A stretch of DNA of 60,149 nt from Nocardia altamirensis NBRC 108246 (GCF_001612685.1 NZ_BDAY01000057.1:1-60149), one strand, 5' to 3'; shown: positions 15,355 to 24,416, numbered from the stretch's first letter. Made by a program: numbers and translations. The notes: generated by a model not told the origin, from the letters alone.

Positions 15355-15879
15355 GTGACCCAACAGCTTTCGCGACCGGAGCTGCGGGTGCACCTCGTTG
15401 CCCAGAGCGATCCGCTCGCCGCGCCACTGCTCGCCGAACTCGCGGTCGAATACAGCAACCGTTACGGCGGCACCGCAGGCCAGATGCACGCGTCACTGAC
15501 CGAATACCCGGCGGCGGAGTTCGCGCCACCGCACGGCGCGCTCCTGGTCGTCACCAGAGCAGGAGAAGCGGTGGCAGGCGGTGCCTTTCAACGCTACGAC
15601 GCGGAAACCGCCGAGCTGAAACGCATCTGGACGTCGCGGGAACACCGCAGACAAGGCCTCGGCCGCTACGTGCTCCAGCAGCTGGAGGCCGAGATCGTGC
15701 AGCGCGGCTACCGGCGCATCTATCTCACCACCGGGCCACGCCAGCCCGAGGCCGTCGCGCTGTACCTCGCGACCGGCTATACCGCGCTCTACGACCCGGC
15801 CGTGCCCGCCGACGAGATCGGCCCGCACCCGTTCGAGAAGCACCTGTCCCGTACCGACGATCTGGGGGCGATCGTATGA
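15355..15879 (+). CDS. GNAT acetyltransferase of the sulfur operon
   Basis: A 174-residue GNAT from GTG 15355. The acetyl-CoA loop is EHRRQGLGRYVLQQLE and motif B ends with PEAVALYLATGYTAL. In Bacillus subtilis the ytmI-type operon links a GNAT, a cystine-type importer and luciferase-like monooxygenases for breakdown of S-modified cysteines, where N-acetylation comes first; the same gene mix here suggests a similar step. That function is inference. Spacing to the binding protein is 4 bp and the stop overlaps the monooxygenase ATG (ATGA), so translation is coupled. Confidence 0.85.
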   Translation: MTQQLSRPELRVHLVAQSDPLAAPLLAELAVEYSNRYGGTAGQMHASLTEYPAAEFAPPHGALLVVTRAGEAVAGGAFQRYDAETAELKRIWTSREHRRQGLGRYVLQQLEAEIVQRGYRRIYLTTGPRQPEAVALYLATGYTALYDPAVPADEIGPHPFEKHLSRTDDLGAIV

Positions 15880-16988
15880 AGTTTCTGCTCTTCACCCTGG
15901 TTACCCGAGTGCCGGATCCGACGACGGGACGCCTCCCCGGCACCAGGGAACGGCTGCGCAATGTCGTCGAACAGGCCAAGCTGGCCGAGGATCTGGGCTA
16001 CGACGGCTTCGCGGTCGGCGAGCGGCACGAAGATCCGTTCCTGTCCGCCGCGCCGCCGGTGATCCTCAGCCATCTCGCCGCGGTCACCTCCCGTATCACG
16101 CTGTTCACCGCGGTCACCACGCTGAGCCTGCTGGACCCGGTGCGTGCGTTCGAGGACTACTCGACGCTGGACAACCTGTCCGGCGGCAGGCTGGAGCTGA
16201 TCATCGGCAAGGGCAACGGCGCGGCGCAAGCCGAGCTGTTCCACGTCACCACCGACGACCAGTGGGATCGCAATCGCGAAGGCTACGAACTGTTTCGGGC
16301 GCTCTGGGCCAGCGACAGCGTGACCTGGTCCGGCCGGTTCCGGCCGGAACTGAAGGCGGCGAAGGCGCTGCCGCGGCCGTGGCAGCCGAAGATCCGGATC
16401 TGGCACGGCAGCGCGACGAGCAGAGACTCGGTGGAACTTGCCGCACGCAACGGTGATCCGCTGTTCTCCGCGAACGTCACCAACCCGATCGAGCCGTATG
16501 CCGAACTGGTGCGCCACTATCGGGAGCGCTGGGAGTTCTACGGCCACCGGCCGGAAGACGCACTGGTCGGGGCAGGCACGGCCGGATTCCATGTGGCCCG
16601 CACATCCCAGCAGGCGCTCGACACCTACCGTCCGATCTTCGAGGCACGACTCGCGTTGGCGCACAAGCTCGGGCTGCCGATCGTGTTCGAGACCCTCGAC
16701 GATTTCGTTGCCCGCAGCTCGGCCCTGGTCGGCAGTCCCGAGCAGGTGATCGACAAGGTCGGGCGGCAGTACGAGCAGTTCGGCCACGAGGTGATCCACC
16801 TGTCCGCCGAGCGCGACGGCCGCCCCGAGATCGACTACCTGGACAGTCTCGCGCTGTTCCAGACCGCGGTGGCGCCGGAGTTGCGCCGCCGCATTCCAAG
16901 CCGCCCCTTGGCCACCGGCGCCGATGCCGCCGAGCTCGACCCGCGCGACGACCTCGTCCGCACCGAAACCTCTGGAGTAGCACCGTGA
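15876..16988 (+). CDS. Luciferase-like (LLM) flavin-dependent monooxygenase 1
   Basis: A 370-residue TIM-barrel LLM enzyme. It opens with MKFLLFTLVTR, then LAEDLGYDGFAVGERHEDPF, a TSRITLFTAVTTLSLLDPVRAFEDYSTLDNLSGGRLELIIGKGNG stretch typical of FMNH2-binding bacterial-luciferase relatives, and a C-terminal GSPEQVIDKVGRQYEQFGHEV helix. Such enzymes use reduced FMN from a separate reductase to cleave C-S bonds or oxidise sulfur compounds; no reductase gene is in the operon. The start ATG overlaps the GNAT stop and the stop overlaps the next start (GTGA). Confidence 0.88.
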   Translation: MKFLLFTLVTRVPDPTTGRLPGTRERLRNVVEQAKLAEDLGYDGFAVGERHEDPFLSAAPPVILSHLAAVTSRITLFTAVTTLSLLDPVRAFEDYSTLDNLSGGRLELIIGKGNGAAQAELFHVTTDDQWDRNREGYELFRALWASDSVTWSGRFRPELKAAKALPRPWQPKIRIWHGSATSRDSVELAARNGDPLFSANVTNPIEPYAELVRHYRERWEFYGHRPEDALVGAGTAGFHVARTSQQALDTYRPIFEARLALAHKLGLPIVFETLDDFVARSSALVGSPEQVIDKVGRQYEQFGHEVIHLSAERDGRPEIDYLDSLALFQTAVAPELRRRIPSRPLATGADAAELDPRDDLVRTETSGVAP

Positions 16989-18604
16989 TCCGAACCAGCC
17001 ACCGAATCCTCGCGCTGGCAGGCGCACTGGCCGCCGTCGGCGCCGTCGCCGCCTGCGGCACCGATTCGGCCGCTCCCGGCGGTGACGCAGGCCCGCCCAA
17101 GCCGGGCGGCACCTTGCGCTACGGGCTTTCGCAGGCGCCGACCTGCTCGGATCCCGCGCAGTCCGGCACCAATCAGACGCTGTACGTCTCCCGGCAGATC
17201 GTGGATTCGCTGACCGACCAGGACCCGAAGACCGGCGAACTGAAGCCGTGGCTCGCGCAGAGCTGGGAGGTGACGCCCGACGCGAAGGTCTTCACGTTCA
17301 AGCTGGCCGACGGCGTCACCTTCAGTGACGGCACGCCGCTCACCGCGGATTCGGTGCGCAACACCTTCGATTCGATCGTCAAGCTCGGATCGGCGAAATC
17401 CCCGCTCGGCGCCAGCTATCTCACCAACTACGTCGGCACCACCGCGGTGGACCGGTTGACCGCGCGGGTGGAGTTCAACAAGCCCAACGCGCAATTCCTG
17501 CAGGCGTCCTCGACGACGCAGCTCGGCATCCTCGCCGACGCCACCACCGCCAAGCCCGCCGAGCAGCGCTGCCTCGGCGACAACATCGGCAGCGGCCCGT
17601 TCACCTACGCGAGCTACCGCCAGGACGCCTCGGTGACGCTGGCGAAACGCGCTGGCTACCAGTGGGGTTCGGCGGTGTTCGGGCATCGCGGCGAGGCATA
17701 CCTCGACAAGATCGAGTTCACCGTCGTCCCCGAATCCGGCGTGCGCACCGGCAGTGTGGCCTCGGGACAGCTCGATGCGATCAGCGACGCGCTGCCACAG
17801 GACGCGCCGCAGATCGAGGCGGCAGGCGGGCGGGTGCTCAGCACCGCCAATCCCGGTGTGCCGTTCGGCTTCCAGCCCAACGTGACCCGAGGACCGTTGC
17901 GCGATCCGGCCGTTCGCCAGGCCCTGCTGCCTGCGATCGATCGGAAGCAGTTGGTCGACACCGTGCTCGGACCCCAGTTCAAGCCCGCGACCAGCACGCT
18001 GGCCAGCAGCACGCCCGGCTACCAGGATCTTTCGGCACAGCTGGCCTACGAGCCCGCGAAGGCGCGCACCATCCTGGATCAGGCGGGCTGGGTGCCGGGT
18101 GGCGACGGCATCAGGGTGAAAAACGGTGAGCGCCTGTCCTTCTCGGTGCTCTTCAGCCAGGTGTTCGCGGGCAATCAGGCGATCATCGAGCTGGTGCAGC
18201 AGCAACTGCGCCAAGCCGGTATCGAGCTGAAGCTGGATCTGGTGTCCGTCGCGGAGTCGACGGCGCGGCAGAACGCCAAGGACTTCGACAGCACCTACTA
18301 CAACACCACCCGCGCGGACGGTGACATCCTGCGCACCTCGTTCGGCCTCGACGGCCGCAATCTCAATGTGCGCGGCCGCATCCCGGCCCTGGACGACGCG
18401 CTCGACGGACAGCTGAGCACCGTCGACGGCGGCACCCGCACCGGCCTGGTCCGCACGGCGCAAACGCAGGTGCTCGATGCCGGACTGTGGATTCCGACGG
18501 TGGAGCTGTCCCAGGCGATCGGCGTCGGCGCCGCCGCGCAGGACCTGAGGTTCGAGGCCTCGGCCCGGCTGCAGTTCTTCGACGCCTGGCTGAGCCGGCG
18601 GTGA
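16985..18604 (+). CDS. Peptide/nickel-type ABC substrate-binding lipoprotein
   Basis: A 539-residue SBP family 5 lipoprotein starting at GTG 16985. The signal peptide ends AAC (lipobox Cys at about residue 24). Family markers include GGTLRYGLSQAPTCSDPAQ near the mature N-terminus, the LAQSWEVTPDAKVFTFKLADGVTFSDGTPLTADSVRNTF block and a C-terminal domain with DPAVRQALLPAIDRKQLV. It delivers ligand to the DppBC-type permeases that follow. In a SAM-controlled operon the cargo could be a sulfur-containing peptide, glutathione-like compound or acetylated thioether; this is inferred from context. Confidence 0.9.
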   Translation: MIRTSHRILALAGALAAVGAVAACGTDSAAPGGDAGPPKPGGTLRYGLSQAPTCSDPAQSGTNQTLYVSRQIVDSLTDQDPKTGELKPWLAQSWEVTPDAKVFTFKLADGVTFSDGTPLTADSVRNTFDSIVKLGSAKSPLGASYLTNYVGTTAVDRLTARVEFNKPNAQFLQASSTTQLGILADATTAKPAEQRCLGDNIGSGPFTYASYRQDASVTLAKRAGYQWGSAVFGHRGEAYLDKIEFTVVPESGVRTGSVASGQLDAISDALPQDAPQIEAAGGRVLSTANPGVPFGFQPNVTRGPLRDPAVRQALLPAIDRKQLVDTVLGPQFKPATSTLASSTPGYQDLSAQLAYEPAKARTILDQAGWVPGGDGIRVKNGERLSFSVLFSQVFAGNQAIIELVQQQLRQAGIELKLDLVSVAESTARQNAKDFDSTYYNTTRADGDILRTSFGLDGRNLNVRGRIPALDDALDGQLSTVDGGTRTGLVRTAQTQVLDAGLWIPTVELSQAIGVGAAAQDLRFEASARLQFFDAWLSRR

Positions 18605-18606
18605 CG

Positions 18607-19614
18607 ATGGCACGCTATCTGGCTTTGCGAGTCCTGCAGGCGATCTGGGTGCTGTGGGCCGCGTTCACCCTCTCGTTCATCGTGCTCTACCTGCTGCCCG
18701 CCGACCCGATCTCGATCGCGGCCGACGGCGGCGGTGCGGGCACCCCGGTGGACAAGGCCGCGATCGCCGAGTTGCAGGCGCGCTACGGGCTGGATCGGCC
18801 GCTGTGGGAGCAGTATTGGACCGCGCTCTGGCATGCGGTGCGCGGTGACCTCGGGCATTCCATCGGCACCGGACAGCCGGTGACGAGCGCACTCGGCGAC
18901 GCGTTGCCGTCGACACTCGCATTGACCGGGCTCGCCCTGGTTTTCGCGACCGTCGGCGGCGTCGCGGTGGCCTTTGCCGCGACCTACACCCGGCGCCCGT
19001 GGCTGCGCACCACGTTGGCCGCGCTCCCCTCGCTCGGGGTCTCGGTGCCGACCTTCTGGACGGGATTGCTCCTGCTGCAGCTGTTCTCGTTCCAGTGGCG
19101 GCTCGTCCCCGCCTTCGGCGGGCACGGCTTCGCAGGCACGGTTCTGCCCGCGGTGACGCTGGCTTTGCCGATCGGTGCGGTGATCGCCCAGGTGCTCACG
19201 GCCGGGCTCGCGGCAACCTGGCGGCAGCCGTTCGTCGATGTGGCACTGGCCAAGGGCGGTTCGCGCTGGTGGGTGCAGCGCAAACACGTGCTGCGCCCGG
19301 CAAGCGTGCCGACCTTCACCATCGCAGGCGTGCTCGTCGGCAACATGCTGGCCGGATCCGTCGTGGTCGAGACCGTTTTCGCCAGGCAGGGCGTCGGGCG
19401 GCTCACCCAGACCGCCGTACTGGCACAAGACATTCCGGTGGTGCAGGGCGTCGTCCTGCTCACCTCGGCCGTGTTCGTCACGGTGAATCTCGCGGTGGAT
19501 CTGCTGTATCCACTGCTCGACCCGCGCATCGCCGCGCGTTCCGGCCGCAGTCTCGCGGCCGAGGAGACGCCCGAGCCGAGCGGGACAGTCGAAGGGGTGG
19601 CAATTCGTGGTTGA
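18607..19614 (+). CDS. Peptide-type ABC transporter permease (DppB family)
   Basis: A 335-residue permease with about six membrane segments. MARYLALRVLQAIWVLWAAFTLSFIVLYLLP is the usual first helix, GLDRPLWEQYWTALWHAVRGDLGHSI the periplasmic loop of DppB proteins, and the coupling loop reads ALAKGGSRWWVQRKHVLRPASVPTFTI. The start is ATG 18607, six bases past an alternative GTG at 18601 that would overlap the preceding gene. The 3' end overlaps the next permease by 8 bp. The protein runs on after the last helix into a hydrophilic tail of about 30 residues. Confidence 0.9.
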   Translation: MARYLALRVLQAIWVLWAAFTLSFIVLYLLPADPISIAADGGGAGTPVDKAAIAELQARYGLDRPLWEQYWTALWHAVRGDLGHSIGTGQPVTSALGDALPSTLALTGLALVFATVGGVAVAFAATYTRRPWLRTTLAALPSLGVSVPTFWTGLLLLQLFSFQWRLVPAFGGHGFAGTVLPAVTLALPIGAVIAQVLTAGLAATWRQPFVDVALAKGGSRWWVQRKHVLRPASVPTFTIAGVLVGNMLAGSVVVETVFARQGVGRLTQTAVLAQDIPVVQGVVLLTSAVFVTVNLAVDLLYPLLDPRIAARSGRSLAAEETPEPSGTVEGVAIRG

Positions 19615-20464
19615 CGTCATCGAGGAGCGGCGGCCGATCGCGCTGCGCGCACCAACGCTGCGAGGGAAGTGGTTGCGCGGCAACGCGATCCTGATCCTGT
19701 CCGGATTGATCGCGGCGCTTGCGGTCGGGTGGGCGCTGTTTCCCTCGGTCTTCGCCAGCGGTGATCCGTTGATCGGGGTGCCCGCGGAGAAGTTCCGCAG
19801 TCCCGACGCGCAGCACTGGTTCGGCACCGACAACCTCGGGCGCGACCTCTACACCAGGATGGTGCACGGCGCCGGGCTCTCGCTCACCGCGACGCTCGCC
19901 GCGGTGGGGATCGCCTTGGTGGCCGGGTCGCTCCTCGGCCTGGTCTCGGGTGCGGCCGGTGGGTTCATCGACTCCGTCGTGATGCGTGTCGTCGACGTGC
20001 TGCTGTCCATCCCGGCACTGCTGCTGTCGCTGGCGCTGGTCACCGCGCTCGGCTTCGGTACCCGCAATGTGGCTATCGCGGTTGGTGTTTCGCTGATCGC
20101 CAATTTTGCGAGGGTCATGCGGTCGGAGGTACTGCGGGTGCGGCACGCGGCGTATGTCGAGGCCGCCCATGCTGCGGGCACCCGGTGGTACACGGTGCTG
20201 CTGCGGCATGTGCTGCCCAACTCCTATCAGCCGGTGCTCGCGCTGGCCGCGGTCGAGTTCGGCATGGCCGTGCTCTCGATCTCAGCGCTGAGCTTCCTCG
20301 GTTACGGCGCGAAACCACCCACCCCGGAATGGGGTTCGCTCATCTCCGAGGGCCGCAACTATCTCGCCACCGCGTGGTGGCTGACCACGCTGCCTGGGCT
20401 GGTCATCGTCGCGGTTGTCTTGGCCGCTCAGCGCCTAGGGCGCGCCGTAGGAAGGAACGAATAA
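19607..20464 (+). CDS. Peptide-type ABC transporter permease (DppC family)
   Basis: A 285-residue DppC-type permease from GTG 19607. After an N-terminal cytoplasmic tail and first helix comes the SPDAQHWFGTDNLGRDLYTRMVHGAGLSL motif, diagnostic for this family, and the coupling loop YVEAAHAAGTRWYTVLLRHVLPNSYQPVL. SFLGYGAKPPTPEWGSLISEGRNYL is the usual C-terminal signature. It pairs with the DppB-type permease in one channel; the genes overlap by 8 bp. The stop is 2 bp before the ATPase start. Confidence 0.93.
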   Translation: MVDVIEERRPIALRAPTLRGKWLRGNAILILSGLIAALAVGWALFPSVFASGDPLIGVPAEKFRSPDAQHWFGTDNLGRDLYTRMVHGAGLSLTATLAAVGIALVAGSLLGLVSGAAGGFIDSVVMRVVDVLLSIPALLLSLALVTALGFGTRNVAIAVGVSLIANFARVMRSEVLRVRHAAYVEAAHAAGTRWYTVLLRHVLPNSYQPVLALAAVEFGMAVLSISALSFLGYGAKPPTPEWGSLISEGRNYLATAWWLTTLPGLVIVAVVLAAQRLGRAVGRNE

Positions 20465-20466
20465 CC

Positions 20467-22131
20467 ATGACCATCACTTCGCCGCCGGCACCACCAACGC
20501 ACACCCACGCGCGCACCGCCGATCCGCTGCTGCGGGTCGACGATCTCCGCGTCCGCTACCAGGCGGAATCGGGTGCGGTCAGCGCACTGGCCGGGGTTTC
20601 GTTGCAGGTGTGCCGCGGCGAAGTAGTGGCGCTGGTCGGCGAGTCCGGTTCCGGCAAGTCAACGCTCGCGCAGTCGGTGATCGGGCTACTCGGCGCCAAT
20701 GCCGAAATAACCGGTGGCACTATCGCGTTCGACGGGAAGGTGATCGACACCAGGTCAGCGCGGGCGTTGCAGCGGCTGCGTGGCGCGCGGATCGGCTTCG
20801 TGCCACAGGATCCCGGTCTGTCGCTGAATCCGGTCCAGCGCGTCGGCGAGCAAGTGGCCGAGGCCCTCGTGGTGCACCGACTAGCCGACCGCAAGTCCGC
20901 GCGCGGACGCGCGGTCGAGTTGCTCGCCGAGGCCGGCCTGGATCGGCCGGAGCTGCGCGAAGTGCAGTACCCGCACGAACTTTCGGGCGGTCAACGCCAG
21001 CGGGTGCTCATCGCCGCCGCGCTGGCCTGTGCGCCGGACCTGGTGATCGCGGACGAGCCGACCAGCGCACTGGACGCCACGGTGGCGCGCCGGGTACTCG
21101 ATCAGCTGGCGAGCCAGATCGCGGCCAAGGGCACCGCGGTGCTGTTGATCACGCATGATCTCGCGGTGGCCGCCGAGCGCGCGGATCGGATCATCGTGCT
21201 GAACGGCGGCGAGATCGTCGAAAGCGGGCCGACCGCAACGGTGTTGGCCGACCCGCGGCATCCGTACACGAAACGGCTGCTCGCGGCCTCACCGAGCCTG
21301 GCGCCCGTCGGCGCCTATCGGACGCCCAAGCCACGCGACGGCGCGACGCCGTTGCTCGCAGTGCGCGAGGTGCGCAAGCGATTCCGGGCGCAGGCAGGCG
21401 GGTCGGTGACGGCGGTCGCCGGAGTCGACTTCGAGCTGCGGCGCGGCGAAACCCTGTCGCTGGTCGGCGAATCCGGGTCGGGCAAGTCGACGACGGCGCG
21501 CATCGCGTTGCGGCTCACCGATCCCGACAGCGGGCGGGTCGCCTTCGACGGACAGGAGCTGACCCGGCTGCGCGGCGCACGACTCCGGGTGCTGCGCAAG
21601 CGGTTCCAAGTGGTCTACCAGAACCCGTACGCGTCGCTCGACCCGCGCTGGCGCGTCGGCGCCATCATCGAGGAGCCGCTGCGCGCCTACGGCGTCGGCG
21701 ACCGCGCGGCCAGGCAGGCACGGATCGCCGAGCTGCTCGAGCAGGTGGCGCTGCCCGCCGACTTCGCGCAGCGCCGCCCCGCCGAACTGTCGGGCGGACA
21801 ACGCCAGCGCGTGGCGATCGCCCGTGCCCTGGCCTTGCATCCCGACTTGCTGGTGCTCGACGAGCCCGTCTCCGCGCTCGACGCCTCGGTCCAAGCGCAG
21901 ATCTTGGAGCTGCTCGACCGGCTGCAGTCCGAGCTGGCACTGAGCTACCTGTTCATCTCGCACGACCTGGCGGTGGTCCGCAGGATCAGCGATCACGTTG
22001 CCGTCATGCGGCATGGCCGTATCGTCGAATCAGGCCCCACCGCACAGATTTTCGACAATCCGCAGCACGAATACACCCGCGAGCTGCTCTCCGCCATCCC
22101 CCGGCCCGCCGTTGCGAAAGGACTCCCCTGA
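20467..22131 (+). CDS. Fused peptide-type ABC transporter ATPase (DppD-DppF)
   Basis: A 554-residue protein with two complete nucleotide-binding domains in tandem. Domain 1: Walker A GESGSGKST (near 59-67), signature LSGGQRQRVLIAAAL, Walker B LVIADEPTSALDA, H-loop THDLAV. Domain 2, after about residue 295: Walker A GESGSGKST, a Q-loop region VVYQNPYASLDPRWRVG, signature LSGGQRQRVAIARAL, Walker B LLVLDEPVSALDA, SHDLAV. Most dipeptide importers use separate DppD and DppF; fusions are common in actinobacteria. The start ATG 20467 begins at the first non-shadow residues after the permease stop. Its stop shares a base with the next ATG (TGATG). Confidence 0.93.
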   Translation: MTITSPPAPPTHTHARTADPLLRVDDLRVRYQAESGAVSALAGVSLQVCRGEVVALVGESGSGKSTLAQSVIGLLGANAEITGGTIAFDGKVIDTRSARALQRLRGARIGFVPQDPGLSLNPVQRVGEQVAEALVVHRLADRKSARGRAVELLAEAGLDRPELREVQYPHELSGGQRQRVLIAAALACAPDLVIADEPTSALDATVARRVLDQLASQIAAKGTAVLLITHDLAVAAERADRIIVLNGGEIVESGPTATVLADPRHPYTKRLLAASPSLAPVGAYRTPKPRDGATPLLAVREVRKRFRAQAGGSVTAVAGVDFELRRGETLSLVGESGSGKSTTARIALRLTDPDSGRVAFDGQELTRLRGARLRVLRKRFQVVYQNPYASLDPRWRVGAIIEEPLRAYGVGDRAARQARIAELLEQVALPADFAQRRPAELSGGQRQRVAIARALALHPDLLVLDEPVSALDASVQAQILELLDRLQSELALSYLFISHDLAVVRRISDHVAVMRHGRIVESGPTAQIFDNPQHEYTRELLSAIPRPAVAKGLP

Positions 22132-22385
22132 TGTCGGATTCGACCTACCGCAACAGCCGGATACTCGTCCGCACGGAGCGGCCCGTGAGTTGTCGGAGCA
22201 GGCCGGACGCGGCGCCCTCGCTGCCCGCCCGCGCGAAGCGATGGTGGCGAACCCACCTGACCGGGCCCGGGACGGATCGCGGCGCCGAGTTGTGGCAGCA
22301 CGCACTGTTCTTCGCACCCGACGCCGCGGGAACAGGTCTGCACCCGGCGGCACGGCAGTGCCTCGATTGGCGGGAAACCCACTGA
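22131..22385 (+). CDS. Small coupled protein of unknown function (84 aa)
   Basis: I do not recognise this sequence. The frame opens with ATG overlapping the ATPase stop and closes with a stop that shares a base with another ATG at 22385. The product is basic with several Arg, two Cys and a Trp-rich central patch (KRWWRTHLTGPG, GAELWQHALFFAPDAAG). It has no signal peptide or membrane helix. The coupled position inside a tight operon argues for translation; codon positions look less GC3-biased than in neighbours, so a non-coding linker remains possible. Confidence 0.45.
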   Translation: MSDSTYRNSRILVRTERPVSCRSRPDAAPSLPARAKRWWRTHLTGPGTDRGAELWQHALFFAPDAAGTGLHPAARQCLDWRETH

Positions 22386-22465
22386 TGACCGACCTCACCA
22401 TCCGGCGCGACCATGTCGGCCCGCGTCAGCACAGCACCGTCCACGAAGGAGCACGAGCGTCATGA
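22385..22465 (+). CDS. Tiny coupled ORF (26 aa)
   Basis: ATG 22385 overlaps the stop of the 84-aa ORF, and its own stop overlaps the ATG of the DUF1684 gene (ATGA at 22462). The peptide is short and polar, with no motif I know. It could be a relay ORF that keeps ribosomes moving between the ATPase and DUF1684 genes; an AAGGAG ribosome site for DUF1684 (about 22448-22453) lies inside it. Confidence 0.35.
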   Translation: MTDLTIRRDHVGPRQHSTVHEGARAS

Positions 22466-23268
22466 CGACAAGCATCAGCACCGTTTTCGAAACCGAGTGG
22501 GCACGCTGGCATCACGCTCGGGAGGACCAGTTGCGTGACCCGCTCGGCTTCCTCAGCCTGACCGGATTGCATTGGCTCACCGACCAACCCGAGCGACTGC
22601 CGGACGTGCCAGGCACCTGGTGGGTCACCGACAACAAGGTGTTCATCACCGCCCAGCCCGCCGACCGCCTGGAAGTCGACGGCAACCGCATCGCAGGCGT
22701 GCAGATCCTCACGCCCGCCGAGGGTGCGCCGGGATTGTCGGTGCTGCACGAACATCGGGTGCTCGAGGTGATCCAGCGCACCGGCAAGTACGCGGTGCGC
22801 GTGCACGATCCGGCCGCGCCGACGCTGGTGAGTTTCGACGGCATTCCGGCCTACGCAGCCGACCCGCGCTGGGTGGTGCATGGCCGGTTCACCCCGTTCG
22901 ACGAGTCGACGACGGTGACCACCGGTGCCGTGATCGACGGGCTCGAGCACCACCACACCGCCTCGGGCACCATCGAATTCACCATCGGCGAGGCCACCGA
23001 GCGGGTCATCGCGTTCGGCGATCCGACCGATCTCCGCCTGCTGTTCACCGACGCGACCAGCGGCATCACCACCTATCCCGCCGCGCGCTCGCTCGCGGTC
23101 GGCGCGCCCGACGCGAACGGCATCGTTCGGCTCGATTTCAATCGCGCGGCCAACCTGCCGTGCGCCTTCACCGATTTCGCGACCTGCCCGCTTGCGCCCG
23201 CGGAGAACCGGCTGCGGGTGGCCATCGAAGCAGGCGAACAGCATCCACGGCTAGGGAGGACCGCGTGA
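22462..23268 (+). CDS. DUF1684 protein
   Basis: A 268-residue cytoplasmic protein of the DUF1684 family. The N-terminal part, WHHAREDQLRDPLGFLSLTGLHWL, and the C-terminal DFNRAANLPCAFTDFATCPLAPAENRLRVAIEAGE (Cys in PCAF and TCPLAP) are hallmark regions. The family has no established activity that I know. Here it sits between the peptide importer and the second flavin monooxygenase in a SAM-controlled operon, so a hydrolytic or binding step in thioether handling is a testable guess. ATG 22462 has AAGGAG about 8 nt upstream, and its stop overlaps the next GTG. Confidence 0.88.
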   Translation: MTTSISTVFETEWARWHHAREDQLRDPLGFLSLTGLHWLTDQPERLPDVPGTWWVTDNKVFITAQPADRLEVDGNRIAGVQILTPAEGAPGLSVLHEHRVLEVIQRTGKYAVRVHDPAAPTLVSFDGIPAYAADPRWVVHGRFTPFDESTTVTTGAVIDGLEHHHTASGTIEFTIGEATERVIAFGDPTDLRLLFTDATSGITTYPAARSLAVGAPDANGIVRLDFNRAANLPCAFTDFATCPLAPAENRLRVAIEAGEQHPRLGRTA

Positions 23269-24416
23269 CCGTCCCGCTCTCCATTCTCGACCTGTCCCCG
23301 GTCAGCGCGGGCTCGACCGCGCAGCAGGCGCTGCGCAACACCATCGACCTCGCCAAGCACGCCGAACAGTGGGGCTACCACCGCTATTGGCTCGCCGAAC
23401 ACCACTTCGTCTCGGTGGCCAGTTCCGCGTCGATCACCCTCATCGGTTTGGTCGCCGCCGCCACCTCCCGCATCCGGGTCGGCTCGGCGGCCGTCCAGGT
23501 CGGCCATCACACCTCCGCGTCGATCGTGGAAGCCTTCGGCACCATCGACGCGCTCTACCCCGGCCGACTGGATCTCGGCCTCGGCCGCTCCGGCCACCGC
23601 CGCAGCCAATACGGCTCGGAGCCAGCACATTCGAAGGGCAGCAAGCCCAAGATCGACACCGCGACCGGCCGCACCGAAATCCGGGACGGCGTCGTCGTTC
23701 CGCCGCCGTTCGACCCGGGCCGGATCGCCGACCGCTCGAAGTTCCTCGCCTCCATCGGCGCCCTGCAGCAGCGCGGCGCGGAACCACTGGACTTCGCCGA
23801 GCAGATCGACGAGATCCGCGCGCTACTCGACGGCACCTTCACCAGTCAGGAAGGCATTGCGCTGCATGCCGTTCCCGGCGAGAGCGCGCAGGTCGAGCTG
23901 TGGTTGTTCGGCAGCTCCGGTGGCGAAAGTGCCGAACTCGCAGGCCGACTCGGGCTCCCGTTCGCCGCGGCCTACCACGTGGCCCCCGGTACCGCGCTCG
24001 ACGCCGTCGACGCCTATCGCGCGGCCTTCCGCCCCTCTGCCCAGCTGTCCGCCCCCTATGTCGTGGTCTCCGCCGACGTGGTGGTCGCCGCCGACGACGC
24101 GACCGCCCGCCAGCACGCCGCCACCTACGGCCACTGGGTGCACAGCATCCGCAGTGGGGCCGGTGCGGCCGACTATCTCGACCCGGACACCGCCACCCCA
24201 CTCACCCCCGAACAGCACCGCCTGGTCGACGACCGCCTGGCCACCCAATTCGTCGGTGCGCCAAGCACTGTCGTCGAGCGGCTGGCCGCTCTCCAAAATC
24301 TCACCGGCGCCGACGAGCTCCTCGTGACCAGTGTCACGCACCGGCACGCCGACCGGCTGGAGTCGCATCGACTGCTCGCCGACGCGTGGGGGTTACGCGC
24401 AGCCCGCGCCGCGTGA
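23265..24416 (+). CDS. Luciferase-like (LLM) flavin-dependent monooxygenase 2
   Basis: A 383-residue LLM enzyme of the alkanal monooxygenase-like subgroup, distinct from monooxygenase 1. It opens PLSILDLSPVSAGSTAQQALRNTIDLAKHAEQWGYHRYWLAEHH, which binds FMN at the barrel's end, followed by SRIRVGSAAVQVGHHTSASIVEAFGTIDALYPGRLDLGLGR. An insert at about 118-150 (KGSKPKIDTATGRTEIRDGV) is unlike monooxygenase 1. The start is GTG 23265, overlapping the DUF1684 stop. It is the last gene of the operon; the convergent gene at 24393 overlaps its end by 24 bp. A sulfur-compound substrate is inferred. Confidence 0.88.
   Translation: MTVPLSILDLSPVSAGSTAQQALRNTIDLAKHAEQWGYHRYWLAEHHFVSVASSASITLIGLVAAATSRIRVGSAAVQVGHHTSASIVEAFGTIDALYPGRLDLGLGRSGHRRSQYGSEPAHSKGSKPKIDTATGRTEIRDGVVVPPPFDPGRIADRSKFLASIGALQQRGAEPLDFAEQIDEIRALLDGTFTSQEGIALHAVPGESAQVELWLFGSSGGESAELAGRLGLPFAAAYHVAPGTALDAVDAYRAAFRPSAQLSAPYVVVSADVVVAADDATARQHAATYGHWVHSIRSGAGAADYLDPDTATPLTPEQHRLVDDRLATQFVGAPSTVVERLAALQNLTGADELLVTSVTHRHADRLESHRLLADAWGLRAARAA

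Noticed and set aside
16835..18613. Minus-strand frame of about 590 codons opposite the peptide-binding lipoprotein
   Set aside because: Antisense shadow; the plus-strand protein has a complete family signature.
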